NCBI GenBank assembly: GCA_033239525.1
Contig: BSYO01000033.1
Span: 2,719,501-2,783,500 of the forward strand
Length of the DNA: 64,000 nt
Direction of reading: 5' to 3'
Source of the DNA: Nepenthes gracilis
Taxonomy: Eukaryota; Streptophyta; Magnoliopsida; Caryophyllales; Nepenthaceae
Shown here: piece after piece, positions 12,391-23,720 of the stretch
How positions within the stretch are numbered: position 1 is the first letter of the stretch
Layout of the letters: every line of letters begins with the position of its first letter
Program-made: the position numbers and the translations under genes
The notes under the pieces: generated by a model
What the model was told of the DNA's origin: nothing
The model's input: only the letters and a program-made list of their open reading frames with translations
Databases searched by the model: none

Positions 12391-14285
12391 ATCCACCATC
12401 CAACGGAAACAAGCATGATTAACATCAAAGCCCATACAGGTGCTCCAACCAAGGATGTCGTCCATCATGGTTATGACCCCTTTATGGGTAGCCATGCGGA
12501 TGAGCGATCGGCGCCCTTTATGCAGGTGCTCGCCGATCAAGTAAATAATATATCCCAAATGCTTTAAACCCTATGCACTCACTGGCTGGGGCTCCCTCCT
12601 CCACTACCAACATTTCAGCATCAAGAAGAAAAAGCTTGAGGAAGAAGCAGTCGGCCCGTAAGGCAAGACGCTCGGACGGCCTCGTAGCCCGAGCGACTTT
12701 GAGTGATAGGGATTGGTCTCATTCGGAGGGCCGGCTTGGTTGTAAAACACCGGATGAGAGTTCAGAGCGGTAAAATCCTCGTTACTCACGTGACGAGCAA
12801 AGGCCACCAACCCAAGAGGGGGCCTCACGCAACGTTCAACCAATCGGCAGTTGTAGCAAGCCGGCTACATGCAGCTCGCCAAACCACTCAGAGTTTAGGA
12901 CTTACTTCAACGCAAAATGGGCTACAGTCTCTCCTCGAGTGGAGGAATAGGTAAAAAAAATATGGCAACACCTGTTCAAGAGAGATGCTAACGGATGCTC
13001 TACGGATCTGAGACGACCACCATTCACAGTGGAGATTCGAACGTAGCCACTCCCCTAAAAGTTCAAGATACCAGCTCTAGAATCCTATGATGGAAGTTCC
13101 GATCTGATGGACTACCTAAACAACTTTCGTACCCTACTGAGCTTCTAAGGCCTGTGTGAAGCCGCTATGTGCCTGTACTTTCCACTGATTTTAAAAGGGA
13201 ACGCTCGGATTTGATTCTATCTTCTATAACCAAATTCAATTCAGATAGGAGCTCACTGATAGTTTCCTGACTCAGTTCGCCTCCAACAAGAGGAAAAAAA
13301 GACAACCCTAATACCTCGCCCGTATCAAGCAATGTCCAAATGAATGTCTGAAAAGCTTCTTTGCCTGATTCACCGCGGAGGACCGCGCGAATGCCCGGGC
13401 TGACTAACAAGGTAAAGTTGAGCACCATTATATCCACTCTAGAGTTGGACAAGTTTTTTAAACATTTGGCCCACAAAGATTTTTAAACCTTCCATGAAGT
13501 CGATGCCAAAACCCAAGCTTATATGGCAGCTAAAAAGGCTAACTAGACTAAGCGTCTAGGACGCGGGGACCCTCTCCACCGGATACCACTAGGTAAAAGG
13601 AAGATAAACAGAGATCACTCCAACTCTCAGGATCCAAGAAAGCAACCCAACGTAGAGCCAAGAGCCCAAAAGGAGTTTAGACCCTTAAACTTGACCCATC
13701 TAAAAGACTCCTGGACCAACATTCCCATGCAGATTTGGGAGAAAAAAATTTTAAAGTAGCGAAAGCCAGTAAAGAACCTGGAGGGAAAACATCAAATGAA
13801 ATACTGTCACTATCATTGATCTCCGAATCACTGTACAGAGGCTTGTCGGACCCTACAGAAAGAAATTGAAAAGTTTATCAATAGGAGACACTTGATCAAG
13901 TTCCTACGAATCCCAAAGTAAGGGCGTGGCAAAGCAAGCGAAGAAAGGACAGAGTAGCAGTAGCTAAGGAATCGAGTTACAGCCAAAGTGGTCAATATAG
14001 TGTCCACTCGGCCGAACCACCCATCAAGCAAGCTCAAGACCGCACCAAAGAAACCAATAGTAGAAATTAGAGATGATGTCATTAATTTTAGTAATGAGGA
14101 TATGTCACATGTAATAATTTCCCACTCCGACCCCCTGATTGTATCCGCTCTCGTTTCAAATGGCACTGTCGATTATCAACTGAAACAGATTTTCACCGAT
14201 AATGAAAGTTTGCGTGATTTATTTTACATTGATGCTTACTTTTAATTGGGATTGAAAAAGAGTTAACTAAGACCAACCGAATTGC
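12391..14285 (+). pseudogene. Gypsy gag and truncated protease, many stops
   Basis: Frames shift repeatedly, but the order of gag-protease motifs is clear. PPFTVEI is near 13015. FKIPALESYDGSSDLMDYL follows at about 13060-13115, the usual start of the retrotransposon gag domain. CLYFPLILKG comes next (about 13165). A zinc-finger-like KYCHYH...C segment with EIEKFINRRHLIKFLR lies at about 13800-13910. The protease region reads EIRDDVINFSNEDMSHVIIS and then SDPLIVSALVSNG (about 14060-14170), followed by DLFYIDAYF, where a Tat-type element normally has the DxGSS...LF.DA active-site segment. The active-site Asp-Ser-Gly is not intact. Coding similarity stops at about LRPTE (14285), where LTR sequence begins abruptly. 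No product is expected. Confidence 0.78.
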
Positions 14286-14892
14286 CACTCGATTGATCAC
14301 AGTTGTCTTAATCATTGTCCATGATCCCCTTACCAGCCCACCAAATCTACACAAGCTAGCTGGTAGCCAACCTTGGCGCCCAAATAAGGTTGAGCTGGCC
14401 CAAAGCCTATAAAAGACCCTTGAGACAGACTCCAAGAGCATGCCCACATTTACGCTTATATTCTTACTCAAACAAGCCCACAAACACCACTTCCAAGAAC
14501 TCTGAAGAGACCACACTCTATCCATAGAGTATCTCGAGAATTCCTTCACAATTCTCATCCCATTTGATATCAAAGCCACTCCCCACAAGCACACGACCAC
14601 AAAGTCCCTCCATGTTGAGAGCAACTTTTGAGTCAAACTCAAAAAAATTTACTCTCTTGCACCATAATTCATATCCCTTTGTCCCTATATCTTTTATCTT
14701 ATGAGGAAGATTATTAGCTTTAACGTCGAAGGATAAATCAATGTGTGAATCTCACCAATCTTATGATTTATCATTTTTGAGTTGTGGTGTGCAAGATTCA
14801 AATCGAAAAGTATGGAGATCGGATCTGTTTTAATTCAACCTGAAAATCAAGTAACACCCTAATTTGTCAATAATTCGAATTCAGAATGCATC
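14286..14892 (+). repeat. 3' LTR of the Gypsy element, 5' truncated
   Basis: From about 14290 the sequence follows the 5' LTR from about 11752 onward, including gattgatcac, cctataaaagacccttgagacagactc and the ending GAATGCATCA. The first ~350 bases of the LTR are missing, removed together with the rest of pol. Divergence from the 5' LTR is obvious by eye, so the insertion is old. Confidence 0.78.
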
Positions 14893-17800
14893 AATTTTAA
14901 TAGATTAGTTATTTTAAATAACCCATTATATAATACAAAAATGTCAAATTCAAATTCAATATTGTTTCACAAATATCTATCACTAAAGACATTTTGGTAG
15001 CAGCAGTCGCACGATGCAGCATGCTCAGTGATCAGGTCACTGATGGACGGATTTGGAATTTCCACCTTATTAAAAAAATAAATTTAATTTTTTATCTTAA
15101 TTATTTAATTAATATTAAAAAGATAGAAATAACATTTATTTTAATAATAAATAAAAACTAAATAATATTTTTAATACTAAATAGTATAATAATTTAATAA
15201 TTAAAAAATTGAATCATCCCTTTTATTAAAAGAAATAGACTTTCCAAATACACTAATATGCCGAAGAGCTTAGTGATTTTGAAATTGTTATGGACCGATT
15301 CAAACCGAGGTTGCCGTCATAAATAACCATTTAGTGCATCAAGGGGACTAAGAAAAGAGGCAAATATGACCATTTTCAAGCCAAGAAGAACTGAACTGGG
15401 TCTCTTACGCTTAATTTTCTTTTGCAAATTTAATGACTGGTTTTTTTATCCAGGATGCCGTATGAGAAAATAAGCTTCTATTTTTAGTTTATTAAGTATT
15501 TATTTGGACACAAAAAATAATATTAAAGTAAAAAAATTCATGAAATACTTTTTATTCGTAGATTATATAAAAAATTATAAGAAAAAAAGACAAAAATATA
15601 CACTAAATTATTTATATTTGAATAAAATGATTTTTTTAATATTTTTATTTTTTTCTTGGTAAAATATTAAGTGTTTTTTGTGTTGAGCCTATGAATGTAC
15701 TTTTAAATTCTATGAATGTTAATGTACATATTGTAATTTTTCACAGTGTAAAAGCCAAATCTAACAACAAAGTTTAGAGTTTCAAGCCTATGCATTACTC
15801 CTCTCTCTAAAATATTTATTTTTCTAGCTATATTCCAATAAAAAAATTTGTATCAGAGTACAATTTTCTCTCTAAATTAAGATGCCTGATTCTATAATTT
15901 TCCAAATTTCAATATTTCATTGATTTATAATGGCCAATTGTGCATATAGAAGCATTCTATTTTGTGTGCATGATTACTTTCATTTTTGGCATATACATAT
16001 CCCTCTTAATAATTATCCTTTCTTTTTATTATTTGTGAAATTATTCCAATAAAAAACATTATCTAACGTATACATCAACACTCTACATTGTCATTGAAAT
16101 TATGAGTAATACAAGTAAAGAAACGAAATAGTTTAAGATATATGCCCACTTTATATGTATCTTACCCTTTTATTAATTATTTTTTATATTTATTTTTATG
16201 GGTAAATTTTATTTTTTACAGCATACTCTTTCAAAAATATTTTTCCCCTAGATATTAACTTCTACAACAAAAAAAAAGGAAAAGAAAGTTGAACTTTGGA
16301 CCAATAGGTAAGAGAACTGAGCTAGCTCAAAAAATACATTGACATTCTGCATATAATGTAGATTTCATCATATATATATCAATTTTTTTATGATGAACCA
16401 AAAATAAATGTTTTAGTAATAGAAAAAAATACGCAGAGCAACATTAAATTCATAAAATTGGTACTACTGTTGCCTACAAGTAGGGTTGCCTCTTGATCCC
16501 ATCTCAGGGTGCTAAGTTGCTTTTGTTTTCGGAATAGATGATAGTATTTTGTTGACATTTTAAATTAAGATTTTGTTACAACATGTTATGCTTTTCTCCC
16601 CCATTGTTAATTGGTTGATGGATTGTATGTCCAAAACATATGTTTTGGCATTGCGCATTCATAATTTAAAATAGGTTACCCAACTGTTGTTGCCCAACCA
16701 AATATACCAAAAGTCCCAAATTTCATGTGGGCTACTAGGAGTATGCAATGATCTTTTTAGGATCAATCTATTTTAACGTGGTCAATAAAATATATATTAT
16801 AGTAATTTCACTTAGTGTATAAATAAATTGAGTAAAATGAAGTATCACTTCAAAAAATATAGGTATTGAAAATTTTAAAAACTCATAAGTTATAAATTTT
16901 AAAAGAATTCCTACCACGATATTGAATCCTATAATAAGTGCCTCTATATAAGTTTCAGCTAACTAAATATGGACCGATACTATAATTGTTTTAATAATGA
17001 AAGAGATAAAAAAAAAAACAATCTATAAAAAGACTTATTATTGGGCATTAAATTATATGAATAATTAGATTAATAAATTGATAATTCTTGTTTGAAAAAG
17101 GATCAATAAAGTAACTAATAGTATAAAAGTAAATCTAAGTAAAATATAAAAAAAAATACTGATATACTGTCATAATTTTTCTTTGCCTCGAACCCCACGC
17201 CCTTATAATAATGGCAAAGTCAGGGATGATTTCAAAACGAAATTGACCCGCGGTGGTTGGCCAAAGCTTCAGTAAGTAGCCATTCTCCTCGCAGGGACCG
17301 TACATGAGAATTTCCCATTGTGTTGCTCTGATCTAAGCTTCCATCACCGGCCATTATCATTAGACCACTATTTATAAATGTGTTTTTAGCTTGGACTCTT
17401 TTGCTTTAAAGGTATTGACAAATAATTACGTTGTGGGAGATGCGTGCTCACAGGGCTTGCCCTATTTCTCGTCGAAAAAAACCACTCAGTAGCTAGCCAA
17501 ATCAAGCTCTTTGGAAATTGTGACTAGAAATTCTAAGAATATTTTTCTGCAAGTTCACCATATATGAAGGATATACTTGAATAAAAAATTAAAAGAAAAA
17601 ATAATAATAATAAAATATTTGTGTCGTGATTAGATTTAATGAAAAAATTTATAAGAAAACATATTTAGAAATAATATTGTTTTATTGAAATTTATATTTC
17701 ATTTTAAATTAAGCAGGTAATGAAAAAATAAAAAAATTTTATATATTAAAGATATGTATTTTTTTCTCTTTAATTTTTTGATAAAAATAATAAAAAATAT

Positions 17801-18590
17801 GTTTCTTAAAAATATATTTTATGTTTAATAAAAATTTTTACAACATATAAGAAAATTATTTTTTATTTTTATTTTCTTTTTATGTTTTGTTTAATTAAAA
17901 TATAACTAAAAAACTATCCGAATTCATGGAACCAAACATCCAAAGCCATGGGAATTGGATAATTCCGGGGAAATTCAATTATGCAGCTGACATTGATGCC
18001 TAAGCAAGTTATTGTGGCGAACAAAAAGAAAGTGTCGTACAAGCAACTAAACAACACTTTACGTCTTCTCTAAACAGCACATTATTCCCTACTTTGAATA
18101 GGTAAAAAAAAATAGCATTAAAATGAATTTTTTTACATCATTTTTAAAGTCATTTTCATTCTATATTGACAAATTTATATAAAAATAAATATATATATAT
18201 AAATATTATATTATTCAAAATATTTTAAAAATAGTTTAAAAGTATTTCCCAGACATTTCTATATAGGAAATGTGGAATCCAATGTCCAGTGCGACTAAGC
18301 TAGCCTGCTAATCCTCTTCATTTGTCACAAACGTACGTTTTCTGATCAATAGGACTAGATAGGGAGACAGCAATGCTCCATCAAATAAAGGTGTCTAGAT
18401 ATACTTTAGAGATCATATATTTTAAAAGATATGACATGATAAGTATATTTTTGAAATATAATTAAATAATATAACATAGTATTATTTATTTGTTTAATAT
18501 ATTAAGCTTAGAAAAATATGAACACACATAACTATTATGTTATTTAATAACATCATCTTTTATTGTTGCAAATATAAACTCACGCGAAAG
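14893..18590. other. Intergenic DNA, no gene seen
   Basis: Mostly AT-rich. GC-richer patches at 14990-15060 (with self-complementary pieces gatgcagcatgc and tgatcaggtcactgatgg) and 17200-17480 hold no ORF or known repeat end I can identify. Confidence 0.45.
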
Positions 18591-18669
18591 AAGCTTAGAG
18601 AGAAGTTATGCGGGAGATAACACGTACGTACGCCAGGCGTCGGTGCCCCATATCCACAGTGCATGTAAA

Positions 18670-18804
18670 TGCATGGGCCCATGCAGATGCTCATGTACTG
18701 CACATGTGGTTGTGGGGGCTCCGTAGATGTGGTTTGGTTGGGCCAATCTCGGTGGTCGGATTTCGTTCACAGATCATGCATGAATGTATGTCCACTTTCA
18801 TGCA
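18670..18804. promoter_or_regulatory. Cluster of RY (CATGCA) motifs with a 16-bp palindrome
   Basis: RY hexamers (CATGCA or TGCATG) occur at 18670, 18680, 18775, 18777 and 18799. The first two form a perfect 16-bp palindrome, TGCATGGGCCCATGCA (18670-18685). RY motifs are the binding sites of plant B3-domain factors such as ABI3, FUS3 and LEC2. No gene start is recognisable nearby, so a role is speculative. The 87-codon ORF at 18608 over the cluster resembles nothing known. Confidence 0.35.
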
Positions 18805-18890
18805 TTTCCTCTTTCTAGATTTGGGACGACTTTATTCTTTCTTGAGTGACAGTCAAAAGATCGATGTCTGATCAGGTGCACATGAAGGGA

Positions 18891-20424
18891 CACAAGTGGG
18901 ACTTGGCCTAACTTGGGTTACATTTGTTAGTGAATATTTATTAATAGGTAAGTAATTTTTTATATATTTTTTTAAAATATACATAAGTAAATTGGTATAA
19001 TTTAATAGCGTAACGGAATAAAAATTATTTAAGTAAGAATAAAGTCTCTAATTAATATAAGATACGGGCATAATGCCTCTATATTTTTATTAAAAATACA
19101 ATAAAAAATAATTTAAAATAATTTTAGACGAATATAATACTACGACAACCTTTGATGATTAGACATAAGTAGAAAGCATGCGATGAGAAAGAAAACGACC
19201 CCCAAATGGCAACAATTTGTTGGTGAAATTATGCCCAATGTTTATATACATACATATATTTATTTATTCATTTATTTAAAGCAAACAATTATATATGGAA
19301 TTTGAAGAGAATAGTTAGCTTATTCTTTAGGTAAGAAGAGCTTATTACTTTGGGAATGTAGAGATGGAGCTTAGCAAATTCTTTTCTACTTCTAAGTCTA
19401 ATCATACTTCGCATCAACCAGTGGAAATTATACCCAACCATTATTCATGACCTAAAAATTAGAAAGGAGGTGCATAATTCACCCATGTATTTATTTATTT
19501 ATATACATGAAATCTCTTTAGTAAAGGGGGTATAATGAAACATTAACTTTATTTCATTGTTTCTATACAAATTTTAATAACAACTAGTAATAATATAAGA
19601 TAAAATTATATATAATAAATTTAAAATAATCTAACTCTTTTTCAAATTTTTCCTTCTGGAAAAATATTATATATGAGGTGACTTTAATTATTATACATAA
19701 TACCAGTTTAATCGTTATTTGATTAAAAAATATTTTAATAATGTGGGGTTTTTTTTTCAATATGTAAACTTATAATGCTACATTAAGAAGGTAGCTTATT
19801 ACAAATGTACAAGTTACCAGTTTTTTTTAAAAAATGCTCATAGTGTCGGTAACGTCGTTGACTTAAGATACCACTTAATAAACGGGTAGCTAAAGGTAGA
19901 GATGACAATAAATCGAATTTGAATTGCAGTAGCCAAACCCAAGTCCAAACCAATATTCTTAATACCTAATTTCAATCTAACTCATAATAGTCTAGTTGGA
20001 GTACAAATTTAGTATTTTTTGTTATATCTGAATAAAAATCTATAATTCTTTTCGTCTTTATGAAAAATATAAAAATTAGATAATATTAGTGTCACTTTTG
20101 TTTATTAAGTTGCCAATATAATTTTTTAAAATATTTAAAATTATAATCAATAAATTTACTTTAGCTTATAAAATTTTTTAAAATTATTACTAACCATCAA
20201 ACGAGAATATAATTATTTTTAATTTTATATTTACAAAGTGATTGAATTTTTTTTTTTTTGGGACTTTTTAAGTATCAAGTAATTTATCAAACTTGTATGA
20301 TTCTAAAATCATAATCTGTATCATGTAAATAACAGTAAACATAAAGTATATGTTTATAGTAGGAATAAATTGTTGTATTTTATATAATAAATAGTTTATG
20401 TATCATTTATTTGGATTGAGTTTG
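18891..20424. other. AT-rich intergenic DNA
   Basis: No gene or repeat boundary was recognised. The sequence is dominated by A/T runs. Confidence 0.5.
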
Positions 20425-20429
20425 GATAG

Positions 20430-21438
20430 TGTTAGGCCCATTTTTATGATTGGCACATTCCGTGACAATATATATTATTACATCGTTGTCGAGTTATGAA
20501 TTGTCGAAGTGCTACATCAACGTACATCCGTTGCTGTCTGTTTCGACTTCCATGGATATCGCACCTGTCGTGTGCTCTCAAGCCACTCGAGCCCAAAATC
20601 CCGAAGCCCCGCGCTCTCCGTGCGCTCTCTACCTGCTTGACCCCAAAAATCCAAAACCTTGCGCTCGATATGCGCTCGAGCGCAAAATCCAGAAAGGGCC
20701 CGCTCGCTGCACGCCGCCTCCACACTCGAGCGTCGCGTCAATGGGTAATTTTTTAAATGTGATTTTTGCGTTCACTATAAATAGTTGGCTTGTAATTTTA
20801 AAACCCGAGGACTCTTGGCAGATCAATTTCGTACCCCACTTGAGAAGAATCGTGTTCAAACTCTATTGATCTTACCTCTTTTGAGAAAACTAAAGCTACA
20901 ACATTGAGCTTCATGTTCTAACTAGTTTTCTCCATATTTTCTCTTTACCATTCAAACACTTTCATCCTTCTACCTTCATTGGAGATGTCAGTACGTTGAA
21001 GAAGGAGACTCGATCGTGTTCGGCAATTCAAGTGGCTAAAGAGGAAAGATTGACGTGAAGACTGGAAGGTGTCCGGTTCCGTTACTGCGGGCAAATTCAA
21101 GGAGTTCCTTGGTAGGGATCACAAGACGGGAGTAAGTCGACTAGGTTAGTGCGTCGTTATCACCCGATCTGTAAGTTGATTTTCATAGTGCATTGCTTCC
21201 CTGGCTGTCGAAGGCCAGAGGGTTTTTCTTGATTACCGTGGGTATTGAATTTTTTCTTCGTCATCAAAAAATCGTGTCTTTTTATTATTGTTTATATATT
21301 TTGCATACTTATCTTTATCAATAGCATTTAAAAATAAATATTCTTTACATGTATTAAATATTTAATTTTTACTACTTTCACTATTTTTACAAATGTCAAA
21401 ACTTGATTGTACACTTTAGGACAAAAAATCCTTTTTCA
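20430..21438 (+). mobile_element. Solo LTR, Sirevirus-like Copia family, perfect target duplication
   Basis: The 1009-bp block starts TGTTAGGCCC and ends CCTTTTTCA. It is flanked by GATAG on both sides (20425-20429 and 21439-21443), a perfect 5-bp target duplication. No polypurine tract or internal region adjoins it. It is homologous along most of its length to the reverse complement of 61392-62305: the start (cattccgtgac), the ttgagaaaac(t/c) block, caattcaagtgg, ttcatagtgcattgctt, and the end ctttttca. U3 is CG-rich with several gcgctc/ctcgagc repeats (20585-20735), followed by TATA at cactataaatag (about 20772). The long ORFs on both strands come from this CG-rich U3 and are not genes. Confidence 0.88.
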
Positions 21439-21679
21439 GATAGGGATATAATATATCTAAACCTAGTTATAAATTATAAGTTTTACTCAACTCATATATA
21501 AATCTAGCTAGAATAGACAATATCCAGTGAATTTATATCAGATCACATTGTATTGGGTTTGAATTTTTTTAACATTCTACATAAAAAAGTTACAATTATT
21601 ATATGTGAGCATATAAAATGAGGGCATTCATAATTTTTCTTCGAGTTTTAGGAAAAATATGAATTTTAGACATTTTTTT

Positions 21680-22230
21680 TAGACCTTACATTTGTTCCAT
21701 AATAGGCAACGGGGAATCTATCTTTTAGTTGATCTGAATTAGGCATCTTGTGGGTCCGCTTTACATTGTTTATTCTAGTTTTTTCACCCTGCGCTTTGGT
21801 CTTTCAAGGCTTTCGAAGATTTCAACTCTCTTTTGTAACAGGCATTGGTGTTGGACTACTTTATCCAATATTGCTGTCCAACTCTTCATTCAACGATGGT
21901 CGAGCTACTTGACAAATTTCAAATTATAATGACTCTATTACTTAGACCCTAAAAGTTAATGGTGTCTTCTCAGTCAAGTTTATTGATGCGTTTTTCAACT
22001 GGCCTCTCCCCGCGTGCCATGGCATACCCTTGTCCAGGGGAAATGTGCTACTTCGTCTTACGCATTCATCATCTGGCTTCCCATTAGATTTCATCTTTCT
22101 GCTCTTGATAGACTTTCGTTCTCTCCTTATGTACTCTGTATATTTGCCATTTAGCTCTTAAATTACACGATAATCTCTTATTTTAGTATAATATTAACAA
22201 TCTTATTTAGACTTACTATATGCTATAAAG
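21680..22230 (+). pseudogene. LINE retrotransposon C-terminal fragment, left part
   Basis: Broken reading frames carry the tail of a plant non-LTR retrotransposon ORF2. CSIIGNGESIF (about 21692) and HLVGPL (about 21746) correspond to the segment usually reading IGNG..I.FW.D.W...GPL. TLKVNGVFSVKFIDAFFNWPL lies at about 21949-22011, and SSYAFIIWLPIRFHLSALDRLSF...YVLC at about 22056-22140, the RT-associated zinc-binding domain with its W and first C. Several stops sit where a Trp is expected, suggesting TGG-to-TAG decay. The fragment is interrupted by the LTR starting at 22231. The upstream RT and endonuclease are not recognisable. Confidence 0.65.
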
Positions 22231-23555
22231 TGTTGGGTTTGCTCACTTCCTTGTGGGTAACCCAACAAACTGATTTGTCATCAGAGAATTTATGAAAAAT
22301 AAATCCGAAGAATCGATTCCGGTCAACGGGAGAATAGTAGACGGTCAATGTAGATTGACTGGCGGATGGCCAACTGTAGATTCCGATCAACAGGATATTG
22401 ACCGTCTGAGAACTGCAGGAGTACTGTTGAATGACGGACCGGTGATAGAATACGATCAACGGAGAGGTTGACCGGATGAAAGTAGAAGACGGTCAACGAA
22501 AGATTGATCAGATAAGGCCGAAGAGTATTTTCAGAGTAGAAAATTCTGGAGCACTTTTTCGGAGAGATTGCCAGTCAACTTGTTGATCGGTTGAGAAAGA
22601 AGAATTTACAAGTTTGTGACACTGGTATGGAATCGCCCACGGACATGGTTGAATTCACAGTAGCGTCTGGAGATATTGGCTGTGCACAGTGACGACCAAG
22701 GACATGAGATGTCCGAGGTCGTTGTCACTGCCCGGAGACTAAGGAATACCGGAGGACTCTTGTGATGGCCAAATAGCACAAATGGTCCGGAGACTTAGCT
22801 GCAGCAACGACCGAGGACGTCGTGGACAGTTGGCAACAAGTTGTGGACAGTTGGCTCTACAGAGCAGGTGACAGACCAGCAATCTGTGTACGTCGTCCGT
22901 GCAGGTGACAGGATTGTAGAGTTGGTGGGCAAAGTTGTTGGCAAGTTGCAGAGTAGGTGACAGACATTTATCCACACATAACTTGCCTATTGGTTAAAGG
23001 TCTCCGGGCAAATCATTATATATATGTGTGCATGTTGGGTATACTGTGCTTAGTGCGCGCAAGATGCCATAGGAGTGACCATAGGTGATAGGGAAATCAC
23101 CATGGGCGAGCATTCGCCGGGGCTTGTGTAGCCGACCGCATGAATGCGGTGGTGAAATAGCGGTCGTTATTTCACCAACACTTGTAAAATGAGATAGTAG
23201 AGAGCACTACAAGGAGGAGAGAAAGAGTGAAAGAAAGAGAGAGCAATGAGTGAAACACAAAGAGTGAGGTTTTGTATTCTCGTGCTCGGTTCTTCGTTTT
23301 CGTCTCTAGAGCTTGTGTAGCCAGGGTGATTGCTGCATTTTGTCTCTAGGTTTGTGTAACCATTTTATATAGTTGATTTATTGATTAATTTTGCGTCCCG
23401 TGATTTTGTTTTCCTTAGCCGATAAGGGGTTTCCGCGTAAAAATATTATACATCTCTCATATTCCTTATTCCTACTAAATGATGGTTGACGATAATCAAA
23501 ACTCGGGTATTATGCTACTATTGGATCGAGTGGATCCAGGTGTCGAACTCTAACA
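22231..23555 (+). mobile_element. Solo LTR inserted in a LINE, perfect target duplication
   Basis: The 1325-bp block starts TGTTGGGTTTG and ends GAACTCTAACA. It is flanked by TAAAG on both sides (22226-22230 and 23556-23560). U3 contains seven TTGAC/GTCAA cores between 22322 and 22578 and an imperfect 44-nt hairpin (22687-22730). Short repeats (gtggacagttggc twice, caggtgacag three times) follow at about 22824-22970. TATA is at cattatatatatgtg (about 23013-23027). U5 ends near gataaggggtttccgcgtaaaaa. No internal region is present, so it is a solo LTR of an unknown, probably Copia, element. Confidence 0.85.
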
Positions 23556-23560
23556 TAAAG

Positions 23561-23720
23561 TGAGATTTTCATGACCCATTATTTGTTAGGAAGCCTCTTG
23601 TCTGGTGGCTACACATTGTTGTCGTGGTTGGGGATTTTGCTAATTTACAGCTCTTCATCACTGTCTACCATATTTAAAAAATACAGAATAAAGCTATTTT
23701 TTACAACGTCATCTATTTGT
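23561..23720 (+). pseudogene. LINE fragment, right part after the LTR
   Basis: Beyond the target duplicate the sequence reads LFITVYHI*KIQNKAIFYN (about 23650-23705). This fits the extreme C-terminus of plant LINE ORF2, usually a.tvYhIW.erN.r.f. The stop stands where Trp is expected. It appears to continue the fragment before 22230, so the LTR landed inside an already decayed LINE. Confidence 0.5.

Larger units (their letters stand above)
11404..14892 (+). mobile_element. Deleted Ty3/Gypsy element (LTR, gag, partial protease, truncated LTR)
   Basis: The element has a 5' LTR (about 11404-12354), a primer-site motif, a decayed gag, the start of the protease, and then the second half of a 3' LTR. 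Integrase, RT and RNase H are missing. The gag and protease sequences are of the Tat type of Gypsy elements. A single deletion joining the protease (about 14285) to the middle of the 3' LTR explains the structure. Flanks are ttttt and atttt, a weak possible target duplicate in AT-rich DNA. Confidence 0.8.

Noticed and set aside
20444..20869. Five overlapping ORFs on both strands
   Set aside because: All stem from the CG-rich U3 of the solo LTR at 20430, where stop codons are rare by composition.
22739..22977. Minus-strand ORFs with LLCNLPTTLPT-like repeats
   Set aside because: They are translations of short direct repeats in the solo LTR at 22231, antisense to its promoter.
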